Positions 15,656 through 24,181 of a stretch of 58,026 nucleotides of DNA are shown piece by piece (within the stretch, counting starts at the first letter, position 1; each line of letters begins with the position of its first letter). The notes beneath the pieces are model-generated. The model saw only the letters and a program-made list of their open reading frames with translations. It had not been told where the DNA came from and did no database searches. The DNA is from an uncultured Bacilli bacterium (GTDB lineage: Bacteria > Bacillota_I > Bacilli_A > RF39 > UBA660). A program made the position numbers and the translations under genes. The DNA lies in the NCBI GenBank assembly GCA_934132925.1, contig CAKPAL010000001.1, forward strand, positions 1-58,026, in the 5' to 3' direction.

Positions 15656-17443
15656 ATGTTTAGTTTGGATATTATGTCTTCAATAAGGGATTCGTTGAGA
15701 GTTTTGATGCTTGAAATATGTAATATTGTATATAGATTGATTTCTTTTTGCTTTTCTATTTTTGAATCGTTGGGAACAGCTGAAATAATAACTAATGATA
15801 AAGTACAAGCAATTTTTAGTAGAGTTAGTTTAATACTTGGCTTATTTATGGTGTTTAGAATTACATTTGCATTTATCGAATATATTATTGATCCAGATGC
15901 TATGTCTGATAAGAAAAAAGGTGCTGGTGCAATTGTAAAAAAGGTAATAATTGTTATTGTTTTGCTTGGAAGCACTTCATCTCTGTTTAAACTTGCTTTT
16001 CAAGCACAGGATATAATTGTAAATAATGATATTGTTTCTAAAGTTATATTTGGAACAAAAAATACTGATAAAGAAAAGTTTGGCTCTGAATTAAGTTATG
16101 AGGTTTTTTCTGCTTTTTATAGAATGAATGATAATGATGTTTCTAGTGAAACATCTATGTATAAAGAATGTAAAGATATAATGGATAATTGGTTAGCAGA
16201 AGATATGAGAGAGAATAACGGAAGTTTGGATTTGGCCTATGCTTGTCTTAATGAAAGAGCAAAGTATGATATTAATGGTGAAACTAAAGAAGAATATATA
16301 ATTGATTTTGATGGTGGCGGTGTTTTGGCATTAATTATAGGAATTATTGTTTTATATGTTATTGTGATATTTACTATTCAAGTTGGTGTTAGAGTTATTC
16401 AATTAGCATATTTACAAATAATCGCTCCTATTCCAATAGTAATGTATTTAACTCCAAAGGGTGATGATACTTTAAAAAAATATGGAACTCAATGTATGAC
16501 TACTTTTGTTGATTTCTTTTTAAGAACTGCAATAATATATTTTGCTGTTATGCTTATTAAAGAGCTTTGGGGAAATGGTAATTTGATTGGTAATGTTTTG
16601 AATGCTAATTTGTCAGCCACTGGATGGCCTGCATTGTATGTGAAGGTTATTATGATATTGGCAATATTAGTATTTGCTAAAAAAGTGCCAGCATTATTGA
16701 AAGAAATTTTCCCATCTCTTGGTGGGGCAGCATCATTTGATTATGGGTTAAGTTTCAAGAAACAGGTTGTAGAACCTTTAAAAGCGGCATATAATAGTCC
16801 TTTGGGATGGGGATTAAAACTGGGAAAAAACATGGCAACTTCTGCTATAACAGAGTATGATAGAAAAAAATATAATTTACCAAAATCTAGAAATAAATGG
16901 CAACAAAAACTTGACAAGTTAATGCCAGGACGTGCAGAGGCTATTAAAAATGTCACCGAAGGTGCAAAAGAGGTTAGAGATATTGATGATAAATGGAATG
17001 ATGGAGTTAAAATTGCTAAAAAATTTACTGCAGCAGGATTTGGTCTTCATGGAAGTGGTCCGAATGGTTGGGATAAAGCATTGGATGGTACAACTAAAAG
17101 AAATTATCAGATTATATTTAATAGTGATGAATTTATAAATTCAAAAATGACTTTAGATAAAGCAAAAAAAGAAATGGAAAGATTGAGAGATGGATTGCTT
17201 CAAGTTCAAAGTGGTGGAACATTTACTTTTGGTGGTGTTACATATAATTCAAGTAATGTAGCTAATTTATCTGATAAATATAATTCTCAAAGTGGCGTTG
17301 TTTCAGGCTTAGAAACAGTTCACAATAGTCTTAGAAAACAATATGCAGATGATGCTGCTACAGAAGATAAATTTAAATTTGTCAAAAATAATCAGGCAAA
17401 CCCTGCTGAACCAAGCCATACTCATACAACTGAAGGTATTTAA
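15656..17443 (+). CDS. VirB6/TrbL-like polytopic channel protein
   Basis: A 595-residue protein with about six to seven membrane segments in the first 360 residues (for example near 55-75, 93-112, 218-245, 285-303 and 325-345) and an extracytoplasmic region around residues 125-215. A hydrophilic C-terminal tail of about 230 residues contains a His/Glu-rich end (PSHTHTTEG). Large VirB6/TrbL proteins form the inner-membrane channel of type IV secretion systems and often have long soluble tails. Position between VirB2-like and PrgI/VirB3-like genes supports the call. AGGAGGTGA precedes the ATG. Confidence 0.78.
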   Translation: MFSLDIMSSIRDSLRVLMLEICNIVYRLISFCFSIFESLGTAEIITNDKVQAIFSRVSLILGLFMVFRITFAFIEYIIDPDAMSDKKKGAGAIVKKVIIVIVLLGSTSSLFKLAFQAQDIIVNNDIVSKVIFGTKNTDKEKFGSELSYEVFSAFYRMNDNDVSSETSMYKECKDIMDNWLAEDMRENNGSLDLAYACLNERAKYDINGETKEEYIIDFDGGGVLALIIGIIVLYVIVIFTIQVGVRVIQLAYLQIIAPIPIVMYLTPKGDDTLKKYGTQCMTTFVDFFLRTAIIYFAVMLIKELWGNGNLIGNVLNANLSATGWPALYVKVIMILAILVFAKKVPALLKEIFPSLGGAASFDYGLSFKKQVVEPLKAAYNSPLGWGLKLGKNMATSAITEYDRKKYNLPKSRNKWQQKLDKLMPGRAEAIKNVTEGAKEVRDIDDKWNDGVKIAKKFTAAGFGLHGSGPNGWDKALDGTTKRNYQIIFNSDEFINSKMTLDKAKKEMERLRDGLLQVQSGGTFTFGGVTYNSSNVANLSDKYNSQSGVVSGLETVHNSLRKQYADDAATEDKFKFVKNNQANPAEPSHTHTTEGI

Positions 17444-17467
17444 AAATAAAAAGGAGTGTGATACATA

Positions 17468-17791
17468 GTGAATGGTTATTTAGTACCTGCTAATGCTAAA
17501 AGGGGTACATTGATATTTAATATGTTTAGACCTATTGATTTGATAATGTTTGGTGTAGGTGCTGGTTTATCTTTGTTACTTTTGATGATAGTTCAATCAG
17601 ATAGTACAGTACTTGTATTATTATCTTGTTTACCTGTTGGTATAACTGGGTTATTAGTAGTACCTATACCTAATTATCATAATGTACTTTGCGCATTACA
17701 GAGTGTATTAAGGTTCTATAAAGAAAGAAGAAATTATATATGGAAAGGTTGGTGTTTTTATGACGAGCTTGCAGACAACAGTAAAAAATAA
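17468..17791 (+). CDS. PrgI/VirB3-like membrane protein
   Basis: A 107-residue protein starting at GTG behind AAGGAGTG. After a short polar N-terminus it has two adjacent membrane helices (about residues 26-45 and 48-68), then the conserved-looking segment IPNYHNVLCALQSVLRFYKERRNYIWKG. That helix pair plus PNYHN/KERRNYIW tail is typical of the PrgI family found beside VirB4 in Gram-positive conjugation and secretion loci, the functional counterpart of VirB3. Its 3' end overlaps the start of the VirB4 N-terminal gene by 32 bp. Confidence 0.83.
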   Translation: MNGYLVPANAKRGTLIFNMFRPIDLIMFGVGAGLSLLLLMIVQSDSTVLVLLSCLPVGITGLLVVPIPNYHNVLCALQSVLRFYKERRNYIWKGWCFYDELADNSKK

Positions 17792-18320
17792 TTCTAAATA
17801 TACTGAAGATTGGTTACCTATTAGAAATATATCTAATGGTATGATTGTTTTAGAGAATAAGAAAAAAGTAACGGGTGTTAAGATAAGACCTAGAAATATC
17901 TTTATTCTTGATCAAAGTAGTCAAGATAGTACTTTAATTGCTTTAAAGAACTTCTATAATACTATTGATTTTGAGTTTTGGTTAATTTCTGCTGATCGTC
18001 CTGTTGATTTGAATAATTATTTAGCAAGATTACAACTTTTGTATAATCAGACTTCGAATCCTGCTGTTAGAAAGCTTATTAATCAGGATATAGATAAGGC
18101 TAATGATTTTATGAATAATAATATTACTGATACTGAGTATTATATATTATTTAAGGAAAAAAATGATGATTTAATTCAGAAGAGACTTAGGACTTTAATT
18201 ACAGGCCTTGCTAATTCTGGATTGGAGGCTGTTCAGGTATCTAATGATGATTTAAGAGTTATATTAGATAATTTCCTTAATAGCGGAATGACTACTAATT
18301 TTGGGACGGTGATTGCGTAA
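17760..18320 (+). CDS. virB4: VirB4 N-terminal domain as a separate protein
   Basis: A 186-residue soluble protein corresponding to the N-terminal domain of VirB4/TraC-type ATPases (EDWLPIRNISNGMIVLENKKKVTGVKIRPRNIF at its start, here cited only in part: EDWLPIRNISNGMIV). It contains no P-loop. The ATG lies within the end of the PrgI-like gene, and its TAA stop overlaps the ATG of the ATPase gene (TAATG). Together the two products total 780 residues, about the length of one ordinary VirB4. The overlap with a ribosome binding site GGTGA upstream argues for a genuine two-subunit arrangement rather than a damaged gene. Confidence 0.78.
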   Translation: MTSLQTTVKNNSKYTEDWLPIRNISNGMIVLENKKKVTGVKIRPRNIFILDQSSQDSTLIALKNFYNTIDFEFWLISADRPVDLNNYLARLQLLYNQTSNPAVRKLINQDIDKANDFMNNNITDTEYYILFKEKNDDLIQKRLRTLITGLANSGLEAVQVSNDDLRVILDNFLNSGMTTNFGTVIA

Positions 18321-20104
18321 TGAAGTTTAAAAGTGAATTAGCTCCGAAAGGATTACAATTTAATCCATCTGATTTTGTTATTAGTGATAAGTATGCAACT
18401 ATACTTACTGTAATATCTTATCCTAGATTTATTGGACCTGGTTATTTATCTAATTTAACTAATATGTCTGGTGTAAAGGTAGTTATAAAGCATATACCTG
18501 TTCCTTTTTCTGTTCTTGCTAAGATGTTAAATAAAGAGATTTCTGATTTAAGAAGTAGATATCAACAGGAGAAAGATAGAACAATTCAAGAAAGAATAAG
18601 ACAAGATGTTGATTCGTTAGAATATTTTATTCAACAGTTTACTGCATCACAGGCTAAAACTTTTGATTTTCAAATGCATATAATGATTACTGCTAATACA
18701 AGAGAAGAACTTGAAATGAAAAAGGTAAGTATTAAGAATTATATGGATGCTATGGAACTTAGAGCAGTACCTTTGAGATTTGAACAAGAAAGAGTTTTGA
18801 AATCAATACTTCCTATATTTGAGAAACAACCTATTGAGGATAGAATTGGTACTCCAATGCCTTCACCAACTATGGCTGCGATGTATCCGTTTATTTTTGA
18901 TAGTATAAAGGATGATGGTTTATCAACATTACTTGGTGTAGATTTTTCTGGTGGTGTAGTTTTGTTTAATCAGTTTTTATATCAATTAAAGAAAGAGAGT
19001 AACAGAAATAATGCTAATATGATTATATTAGGTACTTCTGGTAGTGGTAAATCTACAGCGGCTAAATTAATACTTCGTAGTCATATTAGAAATGGTTATC
19101 AGATAGTAGCTGTTGATCCTGAGGGTGAAATTAGCGAAATGACCAAGATGTATGGTGGCGATGTCGTTGATTTAGGTAAAGGTGGAGAATATGGTATGGT
19201 AAATCCACTTGAAGTAATAATGGATGCTGATGAGTCTGAAATTAGAAATGGTCTTGGTTATACTGTTTTAAATAAGACTTTACAATCTTTGAAGGCATTT
19301 ATGAAATATTATTCTCCTGATATAGAAGAGGATGTGTTAGCTTTATTTAGTGGTGTTGTTCAAGATACTTATGCTAGATTTGGTATAACATTTACATCTG
19401 ATTTTTCAAAGTTTACTTCTAAAGATTATCCTATCTTTAGTGATGTTTATGTAACTGTAACTAGCAGATTAACATCTATGACAGAGAAGACTCATGAAAG
19501 AGATGTAATGGAAAGACTTGAATTAAAGTTAAGACCATTAGTAAGAGAGCTTCAATATTATTTTAATGGTCATACTTCTATTAATACTGAGAGTTCGTTT
19601 TTGGTATTTAATATTAAAGAACTTATGAATTCTGATGCTAATATTAGAAATGCTTTATTATTTAATATTCTTAAGTTTGCTTGGGGATTATGTTTAAATC
19701 CTAATGTTAATACTGTATTATCTGTTGATGAAGCTCATGTATTATTAGGAGCTAAAAATGAACTTGGTGCAGAGTTTTTAGCACAAGTTCAAAGAAGAGC
19801 TAGAAAGTATAATACTGGAACTATAATTATAACACAACAACCTTCTGATTTTGTTGCTGATGGTATATTGATGCATGGTAAAGCTATATTTGATAATTCT
19901 TCTTATTACTTGGTAATGGGATTGAAGAAGCAAGCAGTAGAAGATTTATCGATGTTAATAGATTTAAATGATAATGAAAAAGAATCAATAAAGAGATTTA
20001 GTCAGGGAGAGGCTTTATTTGTATGTGGTAATAGAAGGATGCAAGTAAATGTTATTGTAACTGAAGAAGAGTTAGAATCGTTTGGTTCTGGTGGTGGTTT
20101 ATAA
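18320..20104 (+). CDS. virB4: VirB4-like ATPase (catalytic part)
   Basis: A 594-residue ATPase carrying the middle and C-terminal parts of VirB4. Walker A GTSGSGKS lies near residues 238-245, followed by VAVDPEGE. Walker B SVDEAH lies near 468-473, and the downstream IITQQPSDF and DNSSYYLVMGLKKQAVEDLS are typical of VirB4/TraC. VirB4 is the universal cytosolic ATPase energising pilus biogenesis and substrate transfer in type IV secretion. It begins on the last base of the upstream stop codon. All catalytic motifs are intact, so the system is probably functional. Confidence 0.93.
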   Translation: MKFKSELAPKGLQFNPSDFVISDKYATILTVISYPRFIGPGYLSNLTNMSGVKVVIKHIPVPFSVLAKMLNKEISDLRSRYQQEKDRTIQERIRQDVDSLEYFIQQFTASQAKTFDFQMHIMITANTREELEMKKVSIKNYMDAMELRAVPLRFEQERVLKSILPIFEKQPIEDRIGTPMPSPTMAAMYPFIFDSIKDDGLSTLLGVDFSGGVVLFNQFLYQLKKESNRNNANMIILGTSGSGKSTAAKLILRSHIRNGYQIVAVDPEGEISEMTKMYGGDVVDLGKGGEYGMVNPLEVIMDADESEIRNGLGYTVLNKTLQSLKAFMKYYSPDIEEDVLALFSGVVQDTYARFGITFTSDFSKFTSKDYPIFSDVYVTVTSRLTSMTEKTHERDVMERLELKLRPLVRELQYYFNGHTSINTESSFLVFNIKELMNSDANIRNALLFNILKFAWGLCLNPNVNTVLSVDEAHVLLGAKNELGAEFLAQVQRRARKYNTGTIIITQQPSDFVADGILMHGKAIFDNSSYYLVMGLKKQAVEDLSMLIDLNDNEKESIKRFSQGEALFVCGNRRMQVNVIVTEEELESFGSGGGL

Positions 20105-20126
20105 TCACTATTAGGTGGTGAATATT

Positions 20127-20903
20127 ATGAATGAAGAAGAAACAAAAGAAGTAAAAACAAAAACTTTATGGAATATGATGTCATTAAAGACTAAATTAAT
20201 TGTTATAGGAAGCTCTTTAGGTTTCTTTTTCATCGTTATATTTATTTGTGTTATTATTGCTCCACTTATGGAAATTGGGGTAATTGATATTGGTAAAGGT
20301 GGGCCTAATGGTAGTTATCCTCTTGATTATTCTGATATTGGGGAGTCTGCGACTTATTGGTGGCCGATTGGTAGTGCTGATACAAGAAATGTTAAGGGTG
20401 TATTAGTGGCGGATGGCCTGCCAGTTTCTACGACAATATCTTCTTATTTTGGAAATAGAAAAGATCCTTTTACTGGTGTTGCCAGTAATCATAGTGGTAC
20501 TGATATTGCGGCGAATGATGGTAGTGTTGGTACTATTAATATAATTGCCGCTAAAGAAGGAACTGTTATATATCCTGCTGCTGGTGATGTTACTAGTTGT
20601 CCATCTAATTCTAATTTGGATATTTGTGGTGGCGGTTATGGTAATTATGTGATGATAGAACATGGTGATGGTACTATTACTTTATATGGTCATATGGCTG
20701 CTAATTCTATTACTGTTACTGCCGGTAATCCTGTTATGCAGGGACAAGTAATTGGTAAAATGGGTAGTAGTGGTCGTTCTACTGGTTCACATTTACATTT
20801 TGAAGTGAGGGTCAATGGTAGTAGAGTTGATGGGTTAAACTATGTATCGATGAATAATCCTAGACCTGTTATTGATAATAGTTCTGATGATGAGGATATT
20901 TAA
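20127..20903 (+). CDS. Membrane-anchored M23 peptidase of the secretion system
   Basis: A 258-residue protein with one N-terminal membrane helix (about residues 26-50) and a C-terminal LytM/M23 domain starting near SSYFGNRKDP. The zinc ligands are visible in NHSGTD and SGSHLHFEV, with the intervening YGNYVMIEHGDG and LYGHM segments. M23 enzymes cut peptidoglycan cross-bridges. In Gram-positive type IV secretion loci such a VirB1-like hydrolase opens the wall for the apparatus. GTG codons at 20115 and 20118 form part of the AGGTGG ribosome binding site, so ATG 20127 is the likely start. It follows the VirB4 gene in the same operon. Confidence 0.88.
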   Translation: MNEEETKEVKTKTLWNMMSLKTKLIVIGSSLGFFFIVIFICVIIAPLMEIGVIDIGKGGPNGSYPLDYSDIGESATYWWPIGSADTRNVKGVLVADGLPVSTTISSYFGNRKDPFTGVASNHSGTDIAANDGSVGTINIIAAKEGTVIYPAAGDVTSCPSNSNLDICGGGYGNYVMIEHGDGTITLYGHMAANSITVTAGNPVMQGQVIGKMGSSGRSTGSHLHFEVRVNGSRVDGLNYVSMNNPRPVIDNSSDDEDI

Positions 20904-20913
20904 GGGAGATAAA

Positions 20914-21777
20914 ATGAAGAAAGATGATATTAAAACATTTATTACAATAATTATAATATGTACTTTAATAGTTGGATTGGTTCTAATACTGAATAGAAAG
21001 AGTAATAGTGAAAAATTAGAAGTTGTTAATGATTATAATAGTTTTTTTACTACAACTAATTATGTTAATAATTTTTTAAGTTATTCTAAAGATTCTAGTA
21101 AGTTATATGATGTTATATATAGTAGTTATATAGATGATAATAATATTACTAAAGATAATATTTTTGATTATATTAAATCTTATCAAGGTGATGTATCTAT
21201 TAAAGTTACTGATATGAAATATGTTAAGGTAAAAGATAATTATATTTATTATGTTAAAGGTAAATTATATCAAAGTACTTTTGATAGTGTTGAAGTTATA
21301 GAAGATAATTTTGAGGTAGTAGTGTTAGTGGATATTGATACTTCTTCTTATAGTATATATCCTATAGATGATAATGATTATAAAGATATAATTAATGGTA
21401 TTAAGAAAATTAAAATAGAAAATAATTCTAATAATGTTGTTAAGACATCTAGTTCTATAAGTAAAGAACAAATGTGTGTTGTGTATTTATCTGATTATAT
21501 AGATAAATTAAATAATGATATTAATTCTGCTTATGATGTATTGAGTAATAGTATGAAGAAAAAATATGTATCTTTAGATAATTTTAGATTATATATAAAT
21601 AATAACTTAAATAGAATTACAACTGATGCTGATAAGTGTTCTTTAGAGAAAGTTAAGAATAAGAGAATATATACTGTTTTAGATAAAAATAGTAATAAGT
21701 ATGTGTTTGTTGAAACGAATATTATGAATTATAAAGTTGATTTTTATTTGTATGATAATAGTGGTGAAAATAAATAG
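20914..21777 (+). CDS. Membrane-anchored protein, candidate VirB8/TcpC analogue
   Basis: A 287-residue protein with an N-terminal membrane helix (about residues 8-28) and a long extracytoplasmic part. That part seems to contain two similar-sized alpha/beta units (about 35-165 and 195-285) separated by a Ser/Asn-rich linker. TcpC/VirB8-like proteins of Gram-positive secretion systems have this layout of one helix plus NTF2-like domains, and one such component is otherwise missing from the locus. The call is inference from topology and context only. AAGGGAG just after the M23 stop places the start at 20914, although an upstream ATG (20872) is open. Confidence 0.5.
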   Translation: MKKDDIKTFITIIIICTLIVGLVLILNRKSNSEKLEVVNDYNSFFTTTNYVNNFLSYSKDSSKLYDVIYSSYIDDNNITKDNIFDYIKSYQGDVSIKVTDMKYVKVKDNYIYYVKGKLYQSTFDSVEVIEDNFEVVVLVDIDTSSYSIYPIDDNDYKDIINGIKKIKIENNSNNVVKTSSSISKEQMCVVYLSDYIDKLNNDINSAYDVLSNSMKKKYVSLDNFRLYINNNLNRITTDADKCSLEKVKNKRIYTVLDKNSNKYVFVETNIMNYKVDFYLYDNSGENK

Positions 21778-21830
21778 CAGGAAGTGTTATTTATTTTCTT
21801 CTTTAGTATGAAAAATGAGAATTAAAAGCA

Positions 21831-21859
21831 TTTACAATTTAGAGTATTAATGCTATAAT
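21831..21859 (+). promoter_or_regulatory. Promoter of the VirD4-like gene
   Basis: TTTACA (21831-21836), a 17-bp spacer and perfect TATAAT (21854-21859), followed after 14 bp by GGAGGA and the ATG at 21888. The coupling ATPase can thus be expressed separately from the rest of the system. Confidence 0.78.
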
Positions 21860-21887
21860 AATGTTAGTAATTTGGAGGAAGACAGGT

Positions 21888-24035
21888 ATGAAAATAAAGG
21901 TAGAAAAAAAAGATTTAATTATATTTATAGCATTTTGTGTATTTTTATTATATTTATGTGCAATAGGAGTTCTTAATGCTTCTAGTATAGCAACAGAAGG
22001 TAGGTTTTATGGATTACTTCCATTTAAAGCTTTTACTCCTAGATATATTGGAATGACTTTTTTCTTATTTTTAGCAGCTTTGATTGGTATTTTTATGGCT
22101 GTTAAGTCTTATATTTTTGATCGTGATAAAGGATTTGGTTTTACTATAGGTGGAAAGAAGGAAAAAGGGTATTCTAAATGGGCTACTGATAAAGAATTTA
22201 AAAATGGTCTATCAGTGGTTAATATTCAAGATGAAAAAACAGAGGCTGCTGGTATACCTCTTTATAGTAAAAAAGGTAAGATGTGGGTAGATAATGGTGA
22301 GGACCATTATTTAGTAATGGGTGCTACTGGTAGTGGTAAAACAGTAATAGTAGCAAAACCAATGATTAAGTTACTTGCTAAACATAATGAATCAATGATA
22401 TTAACTGATCCAAAAGGTGAATTGTATGAAGAGACTGCTGAATTGTTAAAATCAGAGGGGTATAATATTATTACTTTAAACTTTAGAGATCCTGGTCATG
22501 GTAATGCCTGGAATCCGATGAGTCTTCCATATCAGTTATATAAGGAAGGTAATACAGATAAGGCAATTGAATTGTTAGATGACTTGGCTTTAAATATTTT
22601 GTATGAGGAAAAAAATAGTGGGGATCCTTTTTGGGAAAAAACTGCTGCTGATTATTTTACGGGGCTTGCTTTAGGTTTGTTTGAGGATGGTACACCAGAA
22701 CAAGTTAATTTAAATAGTTTAAATTTAATGTGTAGTTTAGGTGAAGAAAGATTTGGAGGTCCAAATAATAATTATATTAAAGAGTATTTTAATGGTAAGG
22801 ATCCTTCTAAACCCGCTTATATTAATGCTTCGGGTACAGTGTTTACTGCTGATGAAACTAAACAGGGTATTATAGCAACATTTAAACAAAAAATTAAATT
22901 GTTTTCTTCAAGAGAAAATCTATCAGAAATGTTATCATATAGTGATTTTGATATGAGAAATATTGGTAGAAATAAAACTGCTGTTTTCTTGATTGTTCAA
23001 GATGAAAAGAAGACTCTTCACCCACTTGCTACAATATTTATTAAACAATGTTATGAAACTTTAATTGATGTTGCTCAAGAGAGTGGTGGTAAGTTACCTT
23101 ATAGAACCAATTTTATTCTTGATGAGTTTGCTAATATGCCACCTTTAAAAGATGTTACAACAATGGTTACTGCTGCTAGAAGTAGACTAATTAGATTTAC
23201 ATTTATTATTCAGAACTTTGCACAACTTACACAAGTTTATGGTAAAGAAAATGGGGATACTATTCGTGGTAATTGTAATTTGGTTTACTTAATAAGTAGT
23301 GAAATTGCTGCTTTGGAAGAAATAAGTAAAATGTGTGGAGAAGTTAAATCTAAAGAAAAGGAGAAAACAGCTTCAACACCACTTGTTACAGTGAGCGATC
23401 TTCAAAGACTTAGTAAATTTGAAATTATAGTATTAAGAAGAAGAATGTTTCCTTATAAGACCAGATTTCAAACAGATTTTGAGGTTGATTGGGGTAGAAC
23501 ATATCCAAAAGCGGTACCACCTGTTAGAGAGAAAAGAGAAGTTCAATTATTTGATATAAGAGAATTCGTTAAAGAAAAGAAAAAAGAGAAAATGGAAGCA
23601 ATGGGAACAAATCCATTTACTGGTAGTAATCCATTTGCAGGTGCTAGTCCATTTGGTGCGTCTCCATTTGGAGGAGCAAATCCTTTTATGGGAGTGAATA
23701 GTCCAATGGCTGGTATACCTTTTATGAATGATGATAAAAATGATAATGATGATGGTGGTTTTAATATTGATGATTTAGTTAAAAAAATAGATGCTAAAAT
23801 AGCGGAAATTGAAAAAGAAGAAGAAACTAAAAAGTTAAATGAAATAGAAGAAGTACCAATTTCTGAACCTGTTAAGATGGAAGATAAAACTAATGTTATT
23901 GATGTAGAAGAGACTAATAATACTTCTAATGAAATTGTTAGTGAAAATAAAAATATAGAAGAACCACTTAAGAATATGTATGAAGAGAATACAAATGATG
24001 ATGATTTCTTTGATGATTTCTTTAGTGATGATTAA
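21888..24035 (+). CDS. virD4: VirD4-like coupling ATPase with repetitive C-terminal tail
   Basis: A 715-residue protein with two N-terminal membrane helices (about residues 8-28 and 50-72) and a TraG/VirD4 ATPase domain: Walker A GATGSGKT near 145-152, TDPKGELYEE, NFRDPGHGNAWNPM, and Walker B ILDEFANMPPL near 409. Coupling proteins recruit DNA-protein complexes or protein effectors to the secretion channel. An upstream ATG (21861) is open, but GGAGGA is spaced for 21888. After residue about 570 comes a segment with repeated NPF/SPF units, then an acidic tail ending FFDDFFSDD. No relaxase is encoded nearby, so the substrate may be protein or non-conjugative DNA. Confidence 0.93.
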   Translation: MKIKVEKKDLIIFIAFCVFLLYLCAIGVLNASSIATEGRFYGLLPFKAFTPRYIGMTFFLFLAALIGIFMAVKSYIFDRDKGFGFTIGGKKEKGYSKWATDKEFKNGLSVVNIQDEKTEAAGIPLYSKKGKMWVDNGEDHYLVMGATGSGKTVIVAKPMIKLLAKHNESMILTDPKGELYEETAELLKSEGYNIITLNFRDPGHGNAWNPMSLPYQLYKEGNTDKAIELLDDLALNILYEEKNSGDPFWEKTAADYFTGLALGLFEDGTPEQVNLNSLNLMCSLGEERFGGPNNNYIKEYFNGKDPSKPAYINASGTVFTADETKQGIIATFKQKIKLFSSRENLSEMLSYSDFDMRNIGRNKTAVFLIVQDEKKTLHPLATIFIKQCYETLIDVAQESGGKLPYRTNFILDEFANMPPLKDVTTMVTAARSRLIRFTFIIQNFAQLTQVYGKENGDTIRGNCNLVYLISSEIAALEEISKMCGEVKSKEKEKTASTPLVTVSDLQRLSKFEIIVLRRRMFPYKTRFQTDFEVDWGRTYPKAVPPVREKREVQLFDIREFVKEKKKEKMEAMGTNPFTGSNPFAGASPFGASPFGGANPFMGVNSPMAGIPFMNDDKNDNDDGGFNIDDLVKKIDAKIAEIEKEEETKKLNEIEEVPISEPVKMEDKTNVIDVEETNNTSNEIVSENKNIEEPLKNMYEENTNDDDFFDDFFSDD

Positions 24036-24038
24036 GAG

Positions 24039-24068
24039 AGCGTAAATGACTAAGTTTATGCTTTTTTT
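24039..24068 (+). terminator. Terminator ending the secretion locus
   Basis: AGCGTAAA (24039-24046) pairs with TTTATGCT (24055-24062) using one G-U pair, followed by a run of seven T residues. Confidence 0.85.
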
Positions 24069-24081
24069 CTTTTTAAAAAAC

Positions 24082-24110
24082 TTGACAACAGGTCAAATCT
24101 AAGATACAAT
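24082..24110 (+). promoter_or_regulatory. Promoter of rny
   Basis: Perfect TTGACA (24082-24087), a 17-bp spacer and TACAAT (24105-24110). The leader to the start codon at 24182 is about 65 nt and A/T-rich. Confidence 0.85.
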
Positions 24111-24181
24111 TGATTTGTATAGTTTAAATTAAAATTAATAATTTTTTCTATAAAATGTATTTAAAGAATGGAGGTGTTCGT

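Noticed and set aside
17760..18340. Frameshifted, broken virB4
   Set aside because: The two parts overlap exactly at TAATG with a ribosome binding site before the second ATG, and all motifs are intact, so a functional split is more likely.
3554..24035. Integrative conjugative element
   Set aside because: VirB4 and VirD4 suggest conjugation, but no relaxase, integrase, excisionase, origin-like repeat or flanking tRNA/attachment repeat is visible, and composition matches the surrounding core genes. A trans-acting relaxase elsewhere cannot be excluded.
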